49,545 nucleotides of DNA, from assembly GCA_005881715.1 (NCBI GenBank), contig VBEE01000032.1, positions 1 to 49,545 on the forward strand, given 5' to 3'. Below, one piece after another: positions 7,784-16,052 of this stretch. The position numbers were made by a program, and so were the translations under genes. Source of the DNA: Chloroflexota bacterium (lineage in GTDB: Bacteria > Chloroflexota > Dormibacteria > CF-121). Below the pieces are notes generated by a model. The model saw only the letters and a list, made by a program, of their open reading frames with translations, had not been told where the DNA came from and ran no database searches. Every line of letters starts with the position of its first letter. The stretch's first letter is position 1.

Positions 7784-8826
7784 CGGCCACGGAGGCGATC
7801 GAGCAACTCCTGCAAGGCACGCCGCTCAGCCGGGAGCATGCACGCACCGTTATGGACCAGGTGATGGCCGGTGAGGCCACCTCGGCGCAGATTGCCGGTC
7901 TCTTGATCGCGCTCCGGGCCAGGGGCGAGACGGTGGAGGAGATGACGGGGTTTGTCGAATCGATGCGGGCGCATGCGACGCCACTCGACCTGCCGCCGGG
8001 AAGCATCGACACCTGCGGCACCGGCGGCGACCGGGCGGGCACGTTCAACATCTCGACCGCGGCCGCGCTGGTGGCGGCTGGGGCCGGGATCCCGGTGGCG
8101 AAGCACGGCAACCGGGCGGCCTCCAGCCGGTGTGGCAGCGCCGACGTGCTCGAGGCGCTCGGCGTCGACATCACTCTCGATGCCGCCGGCGTGCGACGGT
8201 GCATCGACGTCGCCGGGATGGGCTTCTGTTTCGCGCCGACCTTCCATCCCGCGATGCGGCACGCCGGTCCCGCCCGAAAGGAGCTCGGGGTACGCACGGT
8301 CTTCAATGTGCTCGGGCCGTTGGCCAACCCCGGGCGGGTCCGCAGACAAGCGCTCGGGGTGGGGGCGCCCGCGCTGGCCCCCCTGATGATCCGCGTGCTC
8401 AGCGACCTCGGCCACGAGCGTGCCTTGGTGTTCTACGGCGAAGACGGTCTCGACGAGCTCACGACAACCGGATCGTCACGCGTCTTCCAGCTACGGGACG
8501 GCAAAGTTAATGACTTTAAGCTCGACCCCAGCGATCTTGGCCTCGGGCGCGCCCGCGCCGAGGAGTTGAAGGGCGGCACGCCGCCGGAGAACGCGGCCCT
8601 GCTGATGCAGGTGCTCAACGGTGAGACCGGGCCTCGCCGCGACGTGGTGCTTCTGAAGGCGGCTGCGGCCGTCATGGCCGCGGGTCGAGCCGACGAATGG
8701 CCCGAGGCCATGGAGGTCGCGCGGGAGTCACTGGACACCGGTCGCGCCCGGCGGGTGCTGGACCGCCTGGTCGAGACCTCAAAGACTCCCTCCCCCTCTG
8801 GGGGAGGGCAGGATGGGGGCGCCTAG
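7780..8826 (+). CDS. trpD: Anthranilate phosphoribosyltransferase
   Basis: Transfers phosphoribose from PRPP to anthranilate in tryptophan synthesis. The PRPP loop DTCGTGGDRAGTFNIST (near residue 77) and KHGNRAASSRCGSADVLEALG (split across residues 108-128) are standard. The anthranilate-binding segment FAPTFHPAMRHA and the ELGVRTVFNVLGPLANP block separate TrpD from thymidine phosphorylases. GTG 7780 overlaps the preceding stop; longer in-frame starts lie inside the dppA-like gene. The last dozen residues (TPSPSGGGQDGGA) come from a dispersed repeat and are not part of the fold. No other trp genes are nearby. Confidence 0.93.
   Translation: MTATEAIEQLLQGTPLSREHARTVMDQVMAGEATSAQIAGLLIALRARGETVEEMTGFVESMRAHATPLDLPPGSIDTCGTGGDRAGTFNISTAAALVAAGAGIPVAKHGNRAASSRCGSADVLEALGVDITLDAAGVRRCIDVAGMGFCFAPTFHPAMRHAGPARKELGVRTVFNVLGPLANPGRVRRQALGVGAPALAPLMIRVLSDLGHERALVFYGEDGLDELTTTGSSRVFQLRDGKVNDFKLDPSDLGLGRARAEELKGGTPPENAALLMQVLNGETGPRRDVVLLKAAAAVMAAGRADEWPEAMEVARESLDTGRARRVLDRLVETSKTPSPSGGGQDGGA
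8787..8820 (+). repeat. Dispersed G/C-rich palindromic repeat, copy 2
   Basis: A 34-nt copy of the element at 859-892 with two differences. It is read in the same frame as copy 1, so both genes end in a PSPSGGGQ-type tail. It forms a stable hairpin just before the trpD stop and may act in transcript 3' end formation. Confidence 0.7.
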
Positions 8827-8987
8827 CCCGACGCCAGACCGGCGATGCCGCCGGCCAGCAGAACGAGACAGACCAGCCCCACGAATCCCCAGGTAGCCCA
8901 GTACGTAACCCGCGATAAGCGGCGCACGCGGCGGAGGCGGCGCATCTTGCCCAGCGCCACGCTCAGGGCAGTCTCCTCCGTCAGCAC
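8823..8987 (-). CDS. Possible 54-aa single-span membrane protein
   Basis: A short frame from GTG 8987 to TAG 8823. The N-terminal half is acidic then very basic (KMRRLRRVRRLSR), followed by one clear membrane helix (roughly residues 33-52, containing LVCLVLLAGGIAGL), a typical layout for small inside-anchored proteins. There is no convincing ribosome-binding site, and the start lies in a 12-nt dyad (CACTATGTAGTG). It converges on trpD with a 4-nt overlap. Nothing else is evident in 8827-9052. It could be chance in GC-rich DNA. Confidence 0.35.
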   Translation of the reverse strand: MLTEETALSVALGKMRRLRRVRRLSRVTYWATWGFVGLVCLVLLAGGIAGLASG

Positions 8988-9052
8988 TATGTAGTGGTAT
9001 CGGCGACGGCCTCCAAAACTTTCTCCCCGGGGCCTCCCGATATGCTGAGCCG

Positions 9053-10135
9053 ATGCCGTTTCGGATCGCGGTCATCCCCGGCGATGGCATTGGGCCCGAG
9101 GTCATCGAACAGGGAATCCGCGTCCTTGAAGAGGTCATCCAGCACACCGGGGCCGGGCTTCAGTTCAAGACCTATGACCTGGGCGCGGAGCGCTACCTGA
9201 GAACCGGGGAGGTCATACCCGAGCCGATTTTCGCCGAACTGCAGTCAGCCGACGCGATCTATCTGGGCGCGGTCGGAGATCCTCGCGTCAAAGACCCGCA
9301 ATATGCCGCCCGTCTTCTCCTTCGCCTGCGATTCGAGCTGGACCTCTGGGTGAACTTGCGACCCTCACGCCTCCTCGCGCCCGGGCTCACCCCATTACGC
9401 GATGCCGCGTCCATCGATCTGGTGGTGGTTCGGGAAAACACCGAAGGAGCCTACGTGGGCATCGGCGGCCAGTTCAAGCGCGGCACCGCGGACGAGATCG
9501 CGATCCAGGAGGACGTCAACACGCGCAAAGGCGTGGAACGCATCCAGCGGTACGCCTTCGAGCTCGCCCGCCAGCGACGGCAGGCTGGTCATCGAGGTCG
9601 GGTCACCATGGTCGACAAGAGCAACGCGCTCTATCACGCGCACGATCTGTGGCAGCGGGTCTTCGCCCTCGAGCGGCAGCGTGCCCCGGAGATCGAGGCG
9701 GAACATCTTTTCGTCGACGCCGCGGCCATGCAGCTGGTCAAGGATCCGGGACGGTTCGACGTCATCGTCACCTCCAACATGTTTGGCGACATCCTGAGTG
9801 ACCTCGCCTCCGAGTTGGTGGGCGGCCTCGGCCAGGCGCCGTCAGCCAACATCAATCCAGAAACGCGGCGCGGGCTGTTCGAGCCTGTGCACGGCTCGGC
9901 GCCCAAGCACGCCGGCAAAGGGATCGCCAACCCGGTCGGCGCGATCCTGGCCGGGGCCATGATGTTGCGTCACCTGGGGGACGAGGTGGGCGCCAACCAG
10001 ATCGAGGACGCCGTGATGGCCGCAGCGCGGGAACGCCGGACGACGAAGGACCTGGGTGGCGACCTGACCACGACCGCGGCGGCCGAAGCCGTGCTGCAGC
10101 GACTTGAGAGAATCAGATCATCGAGCGCCTTGTGA
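9053..10135 (+). CDS. Isocitrate/isopropylmalate dehydrogenase-family decarboxylating dehydrogenase
   Basis: A 360-residue NAD(P)-dependent beta-decarboxylating dehydrogenase. Family marks: IAVIPGDGIGPEV at the N-terminus, VVVRENTEGAYVG (near 122), the catalytic Lys in TMVDKSNALYHAHDLW (near 185), the metal-binding VTSNMFGDILSDLASELVGG, and the cofactor loop FEPVHGSAPKHAGKGIANP (near 283). The substrate loop LRFELDLWVNLRPSRLL lacks the Lys usual in LeuB and resembles tartrate/D-malate and homoisocitrate enzymes as much as LeuB. It overlaps the aconitase-family gene by 4 nt, so the two act as a pair; the substrate is probably a 2-alkylmalate or homoisocitrate-like acid. Confidence 0.88.
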   Translation: MPFRIAVIPGDGIGPEVIEQGIRVLEEVIQHTGAGLQFKTYDLGAERYLRTGEVIPEPIFAELQSADAIYLGAVGDPRVKDPQYAARLLLRLRFELDLWVNLRPSRLLAPGLTPLRDAASIDLVVVRENTEGAYVGIGGQFKRGTADEIAIQEDVNTRKGVERIQRYAFELARQRRQAGHRGRVTMVDKSNALYHAHDLWQRVFALERQRAPEIEAEHLFVDAAAMQLVKDPGRFDVIVTSNMFGDILSDLASELVGGLGQAPSANINPETRRGLFEPVHGSAPKHAGKGIANPVGAILAGAMMLRHLGDEVGANQIEDAVMAAARERRTTKDLGGDLTTTAAAEAVLQRLERIRSSSAL

Positions 10136-12152
10136 ACGCGATCCAGCCGGCGCGCCGCAAGCAAGGTGCGGCGCTGCCCGCCCGCCCGACGACGGCGGTC
10201 GCATCACCCGCCGCCGACGGCCACCTCGTGCGGGGCCGAGCCCTGATCTTCTGGGATCCGAAGATCCCTGGAAAGAAGCTCGACGCCATCGACACCGACC
10301 AGATCACGCCGGCGGATGACTGCGTCTCGGAGAGTCTCGAGCGGCTCGACGAGCGCTGGAAGCTGGGCGCCTTTCGCTACTTGATGCCCGATTTCCGGGA
10401 GCGCGTCCACCGGGGTGGGACGTTTGTCATTGCCGGCGAGCGTTTCGGTATCGGCTCATCGCGTGAGATGAGCCCCGCCGGGCTGAAAGCGGTAGCGGAG
10501 GAGGCGGGACTGGAGATGGTGATCGTGTGCGGCGAGGGCATTGGCGATATCTTCCGGCGCAACGCGCTCAACCTCGGCCTGCACGTGGTGCAGAGCCGTG
10601 CCGCATCGGAGGACGCGCAGGAAGGAGACGTGCTGGCCTTCGATCCTTCGACGCGTCGACTGACGAACGAGACCCGCAAAAAGAGCTATGAACCCGTGCC
10701 GCTCACCCCGAAAGAAGAGGAGATCCGCCGGTCCGGCGGCATCATTACCGTCGGCCGGCGCGAGTTCGCCGAGTCGGTCGAACGCCGGCCACGGGTCGAA
10801 TGGCCCGATCGGGGAACCGCCAGCGGGCTCAGCAGCACGGAGCAGATCGTCTGGGCTCACCGGGTCGACAAAGACGCGGACGTGCGGCCGGGGGGTACCC
10901 TCCGCGTCTGGTGCGATCTGCTTCCCGCATCCGACGGCACGGCGCCCTTTTCCATCCACACGTTCAATCAGATCACCGGCGGCGACACGATCTTTCCCCG
11001 GCAGGCCGCCATCGCCAATGATCACTTCGTCTTCTCCGGCCGAAATGCCGACGACAAGCAGACGTCGATTGGGCGCGAGTTTGCCGAACTGCACGGCATC
11101 GGCAAGCCGTATTACGCGACGCCCGGCGACGGCATCTTTCATTTCTATTTTCCGGAGCAGGGCCTGATCGTGCCGGGTGCGTTCGTGCCTGGCGCCGACT
11201 CGCACAGCCGCGCCTACGGGGCGTACGGCGCAGTCGGCACGGGTGTCGGCAGCACCCAGCTCGGCTTCGGCTGGTCGACCGGGTACATCTACTTCACGCC
11301 GGCCAAGCGCCGGCGGGTGGTCTTCACCGGCAAACTGCGGCCCTGGGTCAGCGGCAAGGACGTCGTGCTGGCATTGCTGCGCCGCTGGGGCAAGGCGCAG
11401 GCGCAAGGCATGAGCGTCGAGTTCGTCGACGCCGAGCGGCAGCTGCCGATCCCGTATCGAAACACGGTTGCGAACATGATGGCGGAGGCGGAGGCGCAGA
11501 ACGGCATCTTTCATTTCTATTTTCCGGAGCAGGGCCTGATCGTGCCGGGTGCGTTCGTGCCTGGCGCCGACTCGAAAGGGTCGCCTGGGACTTGGACGAG
11601 ACCCTGGATCTCTCGGAGCTGGTCCCCTTTATCGCCAAGCCCTTCGCGCCGGGGAATGCCTTTCCCGCCGACGACGTGGCTGTGGAAAAGCTCCCCTTCG
11701 ACCAGGCGTTCATCGGATCATGCACGAACGGCGGCTATGACGACCTCCTCGAGGCGGCGCTCGTGATCCGCGCCGGCCGGGAGCGTGGCTTCGAGAAGGC
11801 GCCGAAAAGGTTCGTCATCTTCCCGGGTTCCGGTGGCGTCAAGCGCGATATCGAAAACCCGGAGCCGCGGCTCGGCGGCGAGTCGATCGCGTCGGTCCTC
11901 CGCTCCGTCGGCGCGCAGATCCGCGCGTCCTGGTGCGGTCCCTGCTTCGGCCAGGGTCCGGATGCGCTCAAGAAGGGCGAAGTGGCCATCACGTCCTTCA
12001 ACCGCAACTGGCAGAACCGGATGGGTGTGGGTGGTCTTGGATACCTGGCGAGTCCCGCGGTCGTGGCTTCATCGGCGCTCCTCGGCTACATGGCGGGGCC
12101 CAGCCAGCTCGGGATAAAGTGGGATCCCGAGCGTTTCGACGTCTCGACCTAG
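10132..12152 (+). CDS. Aconitase-family hydro-lyase with N-terminal swivel domain, frame disrupted by an internal duplication
   Basis: An aconitase/isopropylmalate isomerase family enzyme, about 670 aa when the frame is restored. Residues 20-200 form the swivel (LeuD-like) domain with DTDQITPADD and ERFGIGSSREMSPAG. The catalytic domains follow: FPEQGLIVPGAFVPGADSHSRAYGAYG, IGSCTNGG, then ASWCGPCFGQG (remaining cluster Cys) and FNRNWQNRMG. This order is rotated relative to ordinary aconitase, where the swivel domain is C-terminal. The frame is open to QNGIF at about 11512, then enters an exact 74-nt copy of 11129-11202; after it the true frame (ERVAWDLDETLDL) resumes shifted. GTG 10132 overlaps the dehydrogenase stop. 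Likely substrate is a homocitrate- or alkylmalate-type acid. Confidence 0.85.
11129..11202 (+). repeat. 74-nt direct repeat, original copy
   Basis: Encodes the conserved FPEQGLIVPGAFVPGADS segment in the place expected for the family. An exact copy follows 372 nt downstream at 11501-11574. Confidence 0.9.
11501..11574 (+). repeat. 74-nt direct repeat, misplaced copy
   Basis: Identical over 74 nt to 11129-11202. It begins at ACGGCATCTTT, a string that belongs at both sites (GDGIF and QNGIF), and ends at GACTCG. It replaces or interrupts the family's short linker and shifts the frame. Confidence 0.9.
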
Positions 12153-12178
12153 CGGCGACGACGGCAGTCAAACCACCC

Positions 12179-12607
12179 ATGCTGGACATTCTTGATGACC
12201 GGCAACTTGCGCAGTCGGCCCGCCGGAATCCCGACGCGTTCGGGGTCCTCTACGACCGGTATTTCGCCCGGATCTATCGGTTGGTGTCGGCCCATACTCA
12301 GAACCTGGCACAGACCGAGCAGCTGACCGAGGAGGTCTTCTTCAACGCACTGAGTGAATTGAAGCGATACCGCCCCGCGCGCCAGGATTTCTTCTCATGG
12401 CTCCGCGGGATCGCGCTGATGTCTCTGTCAGCGAGGGGTCTCAAGGTACGTCCAGACCGCCATGGGCCTCGGCCGGACAGCGGCTACCAGTCAGCCGGGC
12501 GGCCGGCACCGATTCGTCCGCGGCTCCCGACCTTGTCCGCGGCAGCGGCGGTGCCATTGCCGCCGACGGACGAGGGACCAGACATCGTGTACGCGCTCGG
12601 TCGCTGA
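12179..12607 (+). CDS. Sigma-70 region-2-only protein
   Basis: A 142-residue protein whose residues 5-85 match sigma factor region 2: LAQSARRNPDAFGVLYDRY, then LTEEVFFNALSELKRYRP and FFSWLRGIALMSLSA. In ECF sigma factors a region 4 helix-turn-helix follows; here the remaining 55 residues are Pro- and Arg-rich and show none, nor do the other two frames. It may be a truncated sigma factor or a region-2 protein with another role. The ATG at 12179 follows the aconitase-family gene by 26 nt, and the gene converges on the minus-strand synthase. Confidence 0.6.
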   Translation: MLDILDDRQLAQSARRNPDAFGVLYDRYFARIYRLVSAHTQNLAQTEQLTEEVFFNALSELKRYRPARQDFFSWLRGIALMSLSARGLKVRPDRHGPRPDSGYQSAGRPAPIRPRLPTLSAAAAVPLPPTDEGPDIVYALGR

Positions 12608-12612
12608 AGCCC

Positions 12613-13869
12613 CTAACGCTTGCCGGAGGCGCGGGCGATTTTCGGCGACGCTCCATCGACGATATGGAGGATTTCCGCCTCTGAAAGGAGCCCGTCACGA
12701 CGTTTGGCGGCGTCGAAGATGGCCTTGACCAGGTCGGGGCGTGACTCGATACCGCGCTCCTCGAGCCAGAAGACAACGTTCGATTCGCCACTCATCGGCC
12801 CGATCTCGATGACCTGTTCGCACCCGAACAGTTCGGCGGGCACGCCGGAGTAGACGCGGTTCGCGAGCCAGTTGTCGCCCTTGCGCTTGGCTTTGATGAC
12901 CGCCGCGGCGTGGACACCCGTCGCGGTGCGGAAGGCATCGCGGCCCAGCACCGGATAGTTCGCCGGAATCGGCATGCCGGTGCCTTCGGCGATGACCTCG
13001 CCCATCTCGCGTAGCTTGCTGAGGTCGGTGTCAATCCACCCCAGCAGCCGGAAGTTCACGAGCAACAGGTCCAGATGCGTATTGCCGACCCGCTCCCCAA
13101 GGCCGAGCGCACAGCCGTGGATGCGGTCGGCGCCGGCGACGGCCGCCACGATGGCATTGATCAGTCCGAAGCCGCGGTCGCTATGGCCATGCCAGTCGAG
13201 GCCGACCTCTGGCTTCATCTCGTCGAGCATCTGCCGGACGTAGCCCACCACCGCGCGCGCGCCGTCCGGGGTGGAGTGACCGACGGTGTCGCAGACCGCG
13301 ACCCGCTGCGCGCCCTCCTCGATGGCGGTGCCGAAGAGGCGGCGAAGCGTCTCCGGCTGCGCTCGGGTCGTGTCTTCCGTGACGTACATGACCGGCAGCT
13401 GGTTCTGGCGGGCGAAGCGGACGGCGTTTCTCGTGTTGTCGACCATCTCCTCGATGGTCCATCCCTCGGCGTACTGCCGGATGGGGCTGGAGCCGATGAA
13501 GGCCGCGACCTCGATCGGAATCCCGACCCGCTGTGAGATCTCCACCACCGGACGAATGTCCACCTCGAGCGTGCGCGCCGCGCACAGCGGTTTGATGTGG
13601 AGGCGTTGGTCGCGGATCTCAGCGGCGAGACGTTCGACGTCGGCCATCGCCCGCGGACCGGAGCCAGGCAGCCCGAGGTCGATTGATGCGACGCCGAGCT
13701 CGTCGGCGAGATGCAGGAAGTGCAGCTTGTGATCGATGTCGGGGTCGCGGACCGACGGACCCTGGATCCCATCACGAAGGGTCTCGTCGTGGATCGCCAC
13801 AGGTCGGGACGGCCTGTCCGGAGCCTCGACCGTGTTCCAGTCATAGATCAGCTGCTGCGCTTCAGGCAT
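12613..13869 (-). CDS. DRE-TIM acyltransferase (2-isopropylmalate/homocitrate/citramalate synthase family)
   Basis: A 418-residue Claisen-condensing enzyme that joins acetyl-CoA to a 2-oxoacid. The TIM barrel has the catalytic HDETLRDGIQGPS (residues 28-40; DRE-TIM Arg and Asp), LDWHGHSDRGFGLINA with the metal His-x-His (near 223), and ALGLGERVGNTHLDLLL (near 258). There is a LeuA-dimer-like helical linker but no C-terminal regulatory domain, so leucine feedback inhibition is not expected. It is the last gene of a four-gene operon, overlapping the E2 gene by 8 nt. With the dehydrogenase and hydro-lyase at 9053-12152 it completes a chain-elongation set. Which 2-oxoacid it uses is unknown. Confidence 0.88.
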   Translation of the reverse strand: MPEAQQLIYDWNTVEAPDRPSRPVAIHDETLRDGIQGPSVRDPDIDHKLHFLHLADELGVASIDLGLPGSGPRAMADVERLAAEIRDQRLHIKPLCAARTLEVDIRPVVEISQRVGIPIEVAAFIGSSPIRQYAEGWTIEEMVDNTRNAVRFARQNQLPVMYVTEDTTRAQPETLRRLFGTAIEEGAQRVAVCDTVGHSTPDGARAVVGYVRQMLDEMKPEVGLDWHGHSDRGFGLINAIVAAVAGADRIHGCALGLGERVGNTHLDLLLVNFRLLGWIDTDLSKLREMGEVIAEGTGMPIPANYPVLGRDAFRTATGVHAAAVIKAKRKGDNWLANRVYSGVPAELFGCEQVIEIGPMSGESNVVFWLEERGIESRPDLVKAIFDAAKRRDGLLSEAEILHIVDGASPKIARASGKR

Positions 13870-15091
13870 GGAGGTGCTCCAGCTCGCCGACGAGCGCGGT
13901 CAGAAATTCGGTCGCCAGGGCCCCGTCGACGATCCGGTGGTCGACCGAGATGGAGATCCAGGCCCCGCTGCGGGCGACGACCTCGCCGTCGATCACCATC
14001 GGTCGCGGCTTGATGGCGCCGAACGCCACCACGCAGCATTCCGGCGGACTGATGATGGGGGTCCCGGTTTCCACCGGTCCGCTGGCCCCGACATTCGTGA
14101 TGGTGATGGTGCCGCCACTCATCTCGCCGGGTTTCAGCGTGCCGGCCCGGGCGCCCTCGATCAGCCGGGCGCTTTGATCCGCGATGGCCGAGAGGTCGAG
14201 TTGGTCCGCGCCACGCAGCACCGGAACCAGCAAGCCCTGGCTGGTGTTGACGGCGATCCCGAGATTGATCGCTTGTTTCACGACGATCTCGTCGCGCGCC
14301 TCATCCCAGGAGCTGTTCATCAGCGGGAAAGCCCGAACCGCTTTGACCAGCGCGACGATGAAGTAGGGAAGAGGAGTCAGCGATCGCCCGCTCTGCTTTT
14401 GCCGCTGGCGAGCGGCCAGCAGGTTCGTGGCATCGAAGACGGCGAATTCGGTGAACTGCGGAATCGTGGAGACCGAGCGCACCATCTGGCGTGCAATCGC
14501 TTTGCGGATGCCGACAACGCTGATGCGGCGCTCACCATCGGTCGAGGTGGTGGCCGCCGCAGGGGTTGGGGCGGTTGCCCCTGAGGCCGCCGCTTCGACG
14601 TCGGCTCGGGTGATTCGGCCATCGGGACCCGAGCCCGTCAGCCGCGCCAGATCGACGCCCTTTTCTTTTGCCAGCTGACGCACGAAGGGTGCCGCTCGGA
14701 CGTCGCCGCCTGCCTGCTGTGCGGACGGCGCGACCCGCGCTCTGCGTCGACTGCCGGCCTGGGGACCGGCGCCCGCCCCATAGCCGACGAGCGTGCTCGG
14801 GGTTGCCTCGACGCCTTCAGCCGGCCGCGGCTCGACGGCTGCCGGCGCGCCCTCCGCCGCGATGGTGACCAGCGCCGACCCGACGGCGACGGATTCGCCC
14901 GGACGGGCGTGGAGTTTCTGAATCGTGCCCACCCACGGCGAGGGAATGACGACGACCGCCTTCGCCGTCTCGACATCACATAGCGGCTCGTTCACCTCGA
15001 CATGCCCGCCTTCTTGGACTCGCCAGGTCACCAATTGCGCCTCGGTCAAGCCTTCGCCCAGGTCCGGGAGGCGAAAGGTCTGGTCAGCCAT
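13862..15091 (-). CDS. 2-oxoacid dehydrogenase E2 (dihydrolipoyl acyltransferase)
   Basis: A 409-residue core enzyme with the usual three parts: one lipoyl domain (residues 1-80; lipoylated Lys in DVETAKAVVVI near 43), a peripheral subunit-binding domain (APFVRQLAKEKGVDLARL near 140), and a C-terminal catalytic domain ending in SVDHRIVDGALATEF, which holds the active His and Asp. Pro/Ala/Thr-rich linkers join them. It passes the acyl group from E1-bound ThDP to CoA. The ATG at 15091 overlaps the E1 beta stop by 8 nt. It is the only E2 in the window, so it may serve both E1 sets. No E3 is present. Confidence 0.93.
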   Translation of the reverse strand: MADQTFRLPDLGEGLTEAQLVTWRVQEGGHVEVNEPLCDVETAKAVVVIPSPWVGTIQKLHARPGESVAVGSALVTIAAEGAPAAVEPRPAEGVEATPSTLVGYGAGAGPQAGSRRRARVAPSAQQAGGDVRAAPFVRQLAKEKGVDLARLTGSGPDGRITRADVEAAASGATAPTPAAATTSTDGERRISVVGIRKAIARQMVRSVSTIPQFTEFAVFDATNLLAARQRQKQSGRSLTPLPYFIVALVKAVRAFPLMNSSWDEARDEIVVKQAINLGIAVNTSQGLLVPVLRGADQLDLSAIADQSARLIEGARAGTLKPGEMSGGTITITNVGASGPVETGTPIISPPECCVVAFGAIKPRPMVIDGEVVARSGAWISISVDHRIVDGALATEFLTALVGELEHLHA

Positions 15092-16052
15092 AGGCGAGGG
15101 CGACGTCGACAGCTTCGAGAATCCGATCGACATCCGGCAGGTAGAGCTTCTCGTAACGCGACGGCGGATACGGTGCATCCATTCCACCGACGCGGGCCAC
15201 CGGCGCCTCCAGCAGGTCGAAGCCGTCGTCGCTGATCCTGGCGGCGATTTCACCGCCAAACCCACCGAAGACCGGCGCCTCGTGAACCACGACCGCACGA
15301 TGCGTCTTCTGCAACGACGCCAGGATGGTGGGCATGTCGAGAGGGGAGAGGCTGCGCAGGTCGATGACCTCGAGCGAGATGTTCTCCTTTTCGGCGGCGC
15401 TGGCCGCATCCAGCGCCAGGCTGACGGTCGGCCCATAGGCGATGACGGTAGCGCCCGATCCTTCGCGTGCCACCCGAGCGCTGCCGATCGGAACCTCGAG
15501 CGACGGGTTGATTTCCTCTTTCATGTAATACCGGGCTTTGGGTTCGAAAAAGATCACCGGGTCGGGGTCGGCGATCGCCGATCGCAGCAAGGCATACGCG
15601 TCGCCCGGCGTCGCCGGGGCCACGACCTTGAGACCAGCGGTATGCGTGAAGTAGGCCTCGGGGCTTTCCGAATGATGTTCCACCGCGCCGATATGGCCGC
15701 CAAACGGGATGCGGATCGTGATCGGCATCGAGATCCCGGATCGATTTCGGTACTTCGCCACGTGGCTGACGATCTGATCGAACGCTGAGTAGACGAAGCC
15801 ATCGAACTGGATCTCGGGCACCGGTCTGAAGCCACGCAGCGCGAGGCCGACGGCGATGCCGATGATGGTCGACTCCGCCAGTGGCGTGTCGAAGACGCGG
15901 TCGACGCCGAACGTCTTCTGCAGGCCGTCCGTAATGCGAAAGACACCGCCGAGGGTGCCGACATCCTCACCAAAAACCAGCACCTGTTCGTCGCCGGCCA
16001 GGGCGTCACGTAGAGAGAGGTTGATGGCTTTGGCCATCGTGACTGGTTCCAT
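15084..16052 (-). CDS. 2-oxoacid dehydrogenase E1 beta subunit, set 2
   Basis: Beta subunit paired with the E1 alpha gene just upstream. Motifs: VFGEDVGTLGGVFRIT (near 27), DTPLAESTIIGIAVGLAL (near 55), IPFGGHIGAVEHHSESPEAYF (split around residues 117-137) and EVIDLRSLSPLD near 225. The 322-residue length is normal. Start is ATG 16052 or the in-frame ATG five codons later. The start overlaps the stop of E1 alpha and the end overlaps the E2 start, so the operon is translationally coupled. The pattern around HHSESPEAYF fits pyruvate or branched-chain E1 beta. Confidence 0.92.
   Translation of the reverse strand: MEPVTMAKAINLSLRDALAGDEQVLVFGEDVGTLGGVFRITDGLQKTFGVDRVFDTPLAESTIIGIAVGLALRGFRPVPEIQFDGFVYSAFDQIVSHVAKYRNRSGISMPITIRIPFGGHIGAVEHHSESPEAYFTHTAGLKVVAPATPGDAYALLRSAIADPDPVIFFEPKARYYMKEEINPSLEVPIGSARVAREGSGATVIAYGPTVSLALDAASAAEKENISLEVIDLRSLSPLDMPTILASLQKTHRAVVVHEAPVFGGFGGEIAARISDDGFDLLEAPVARVGGMDAPYPPSRYEKLYLPDVDRILEAVDVALAYG

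Noticed and set aside
11592-12152. Independent LeuC-like fragment gene
   Set aside because: It is the C-terminal part of the aconitase-family enzyme, separated only by the 74-nt duplicate.
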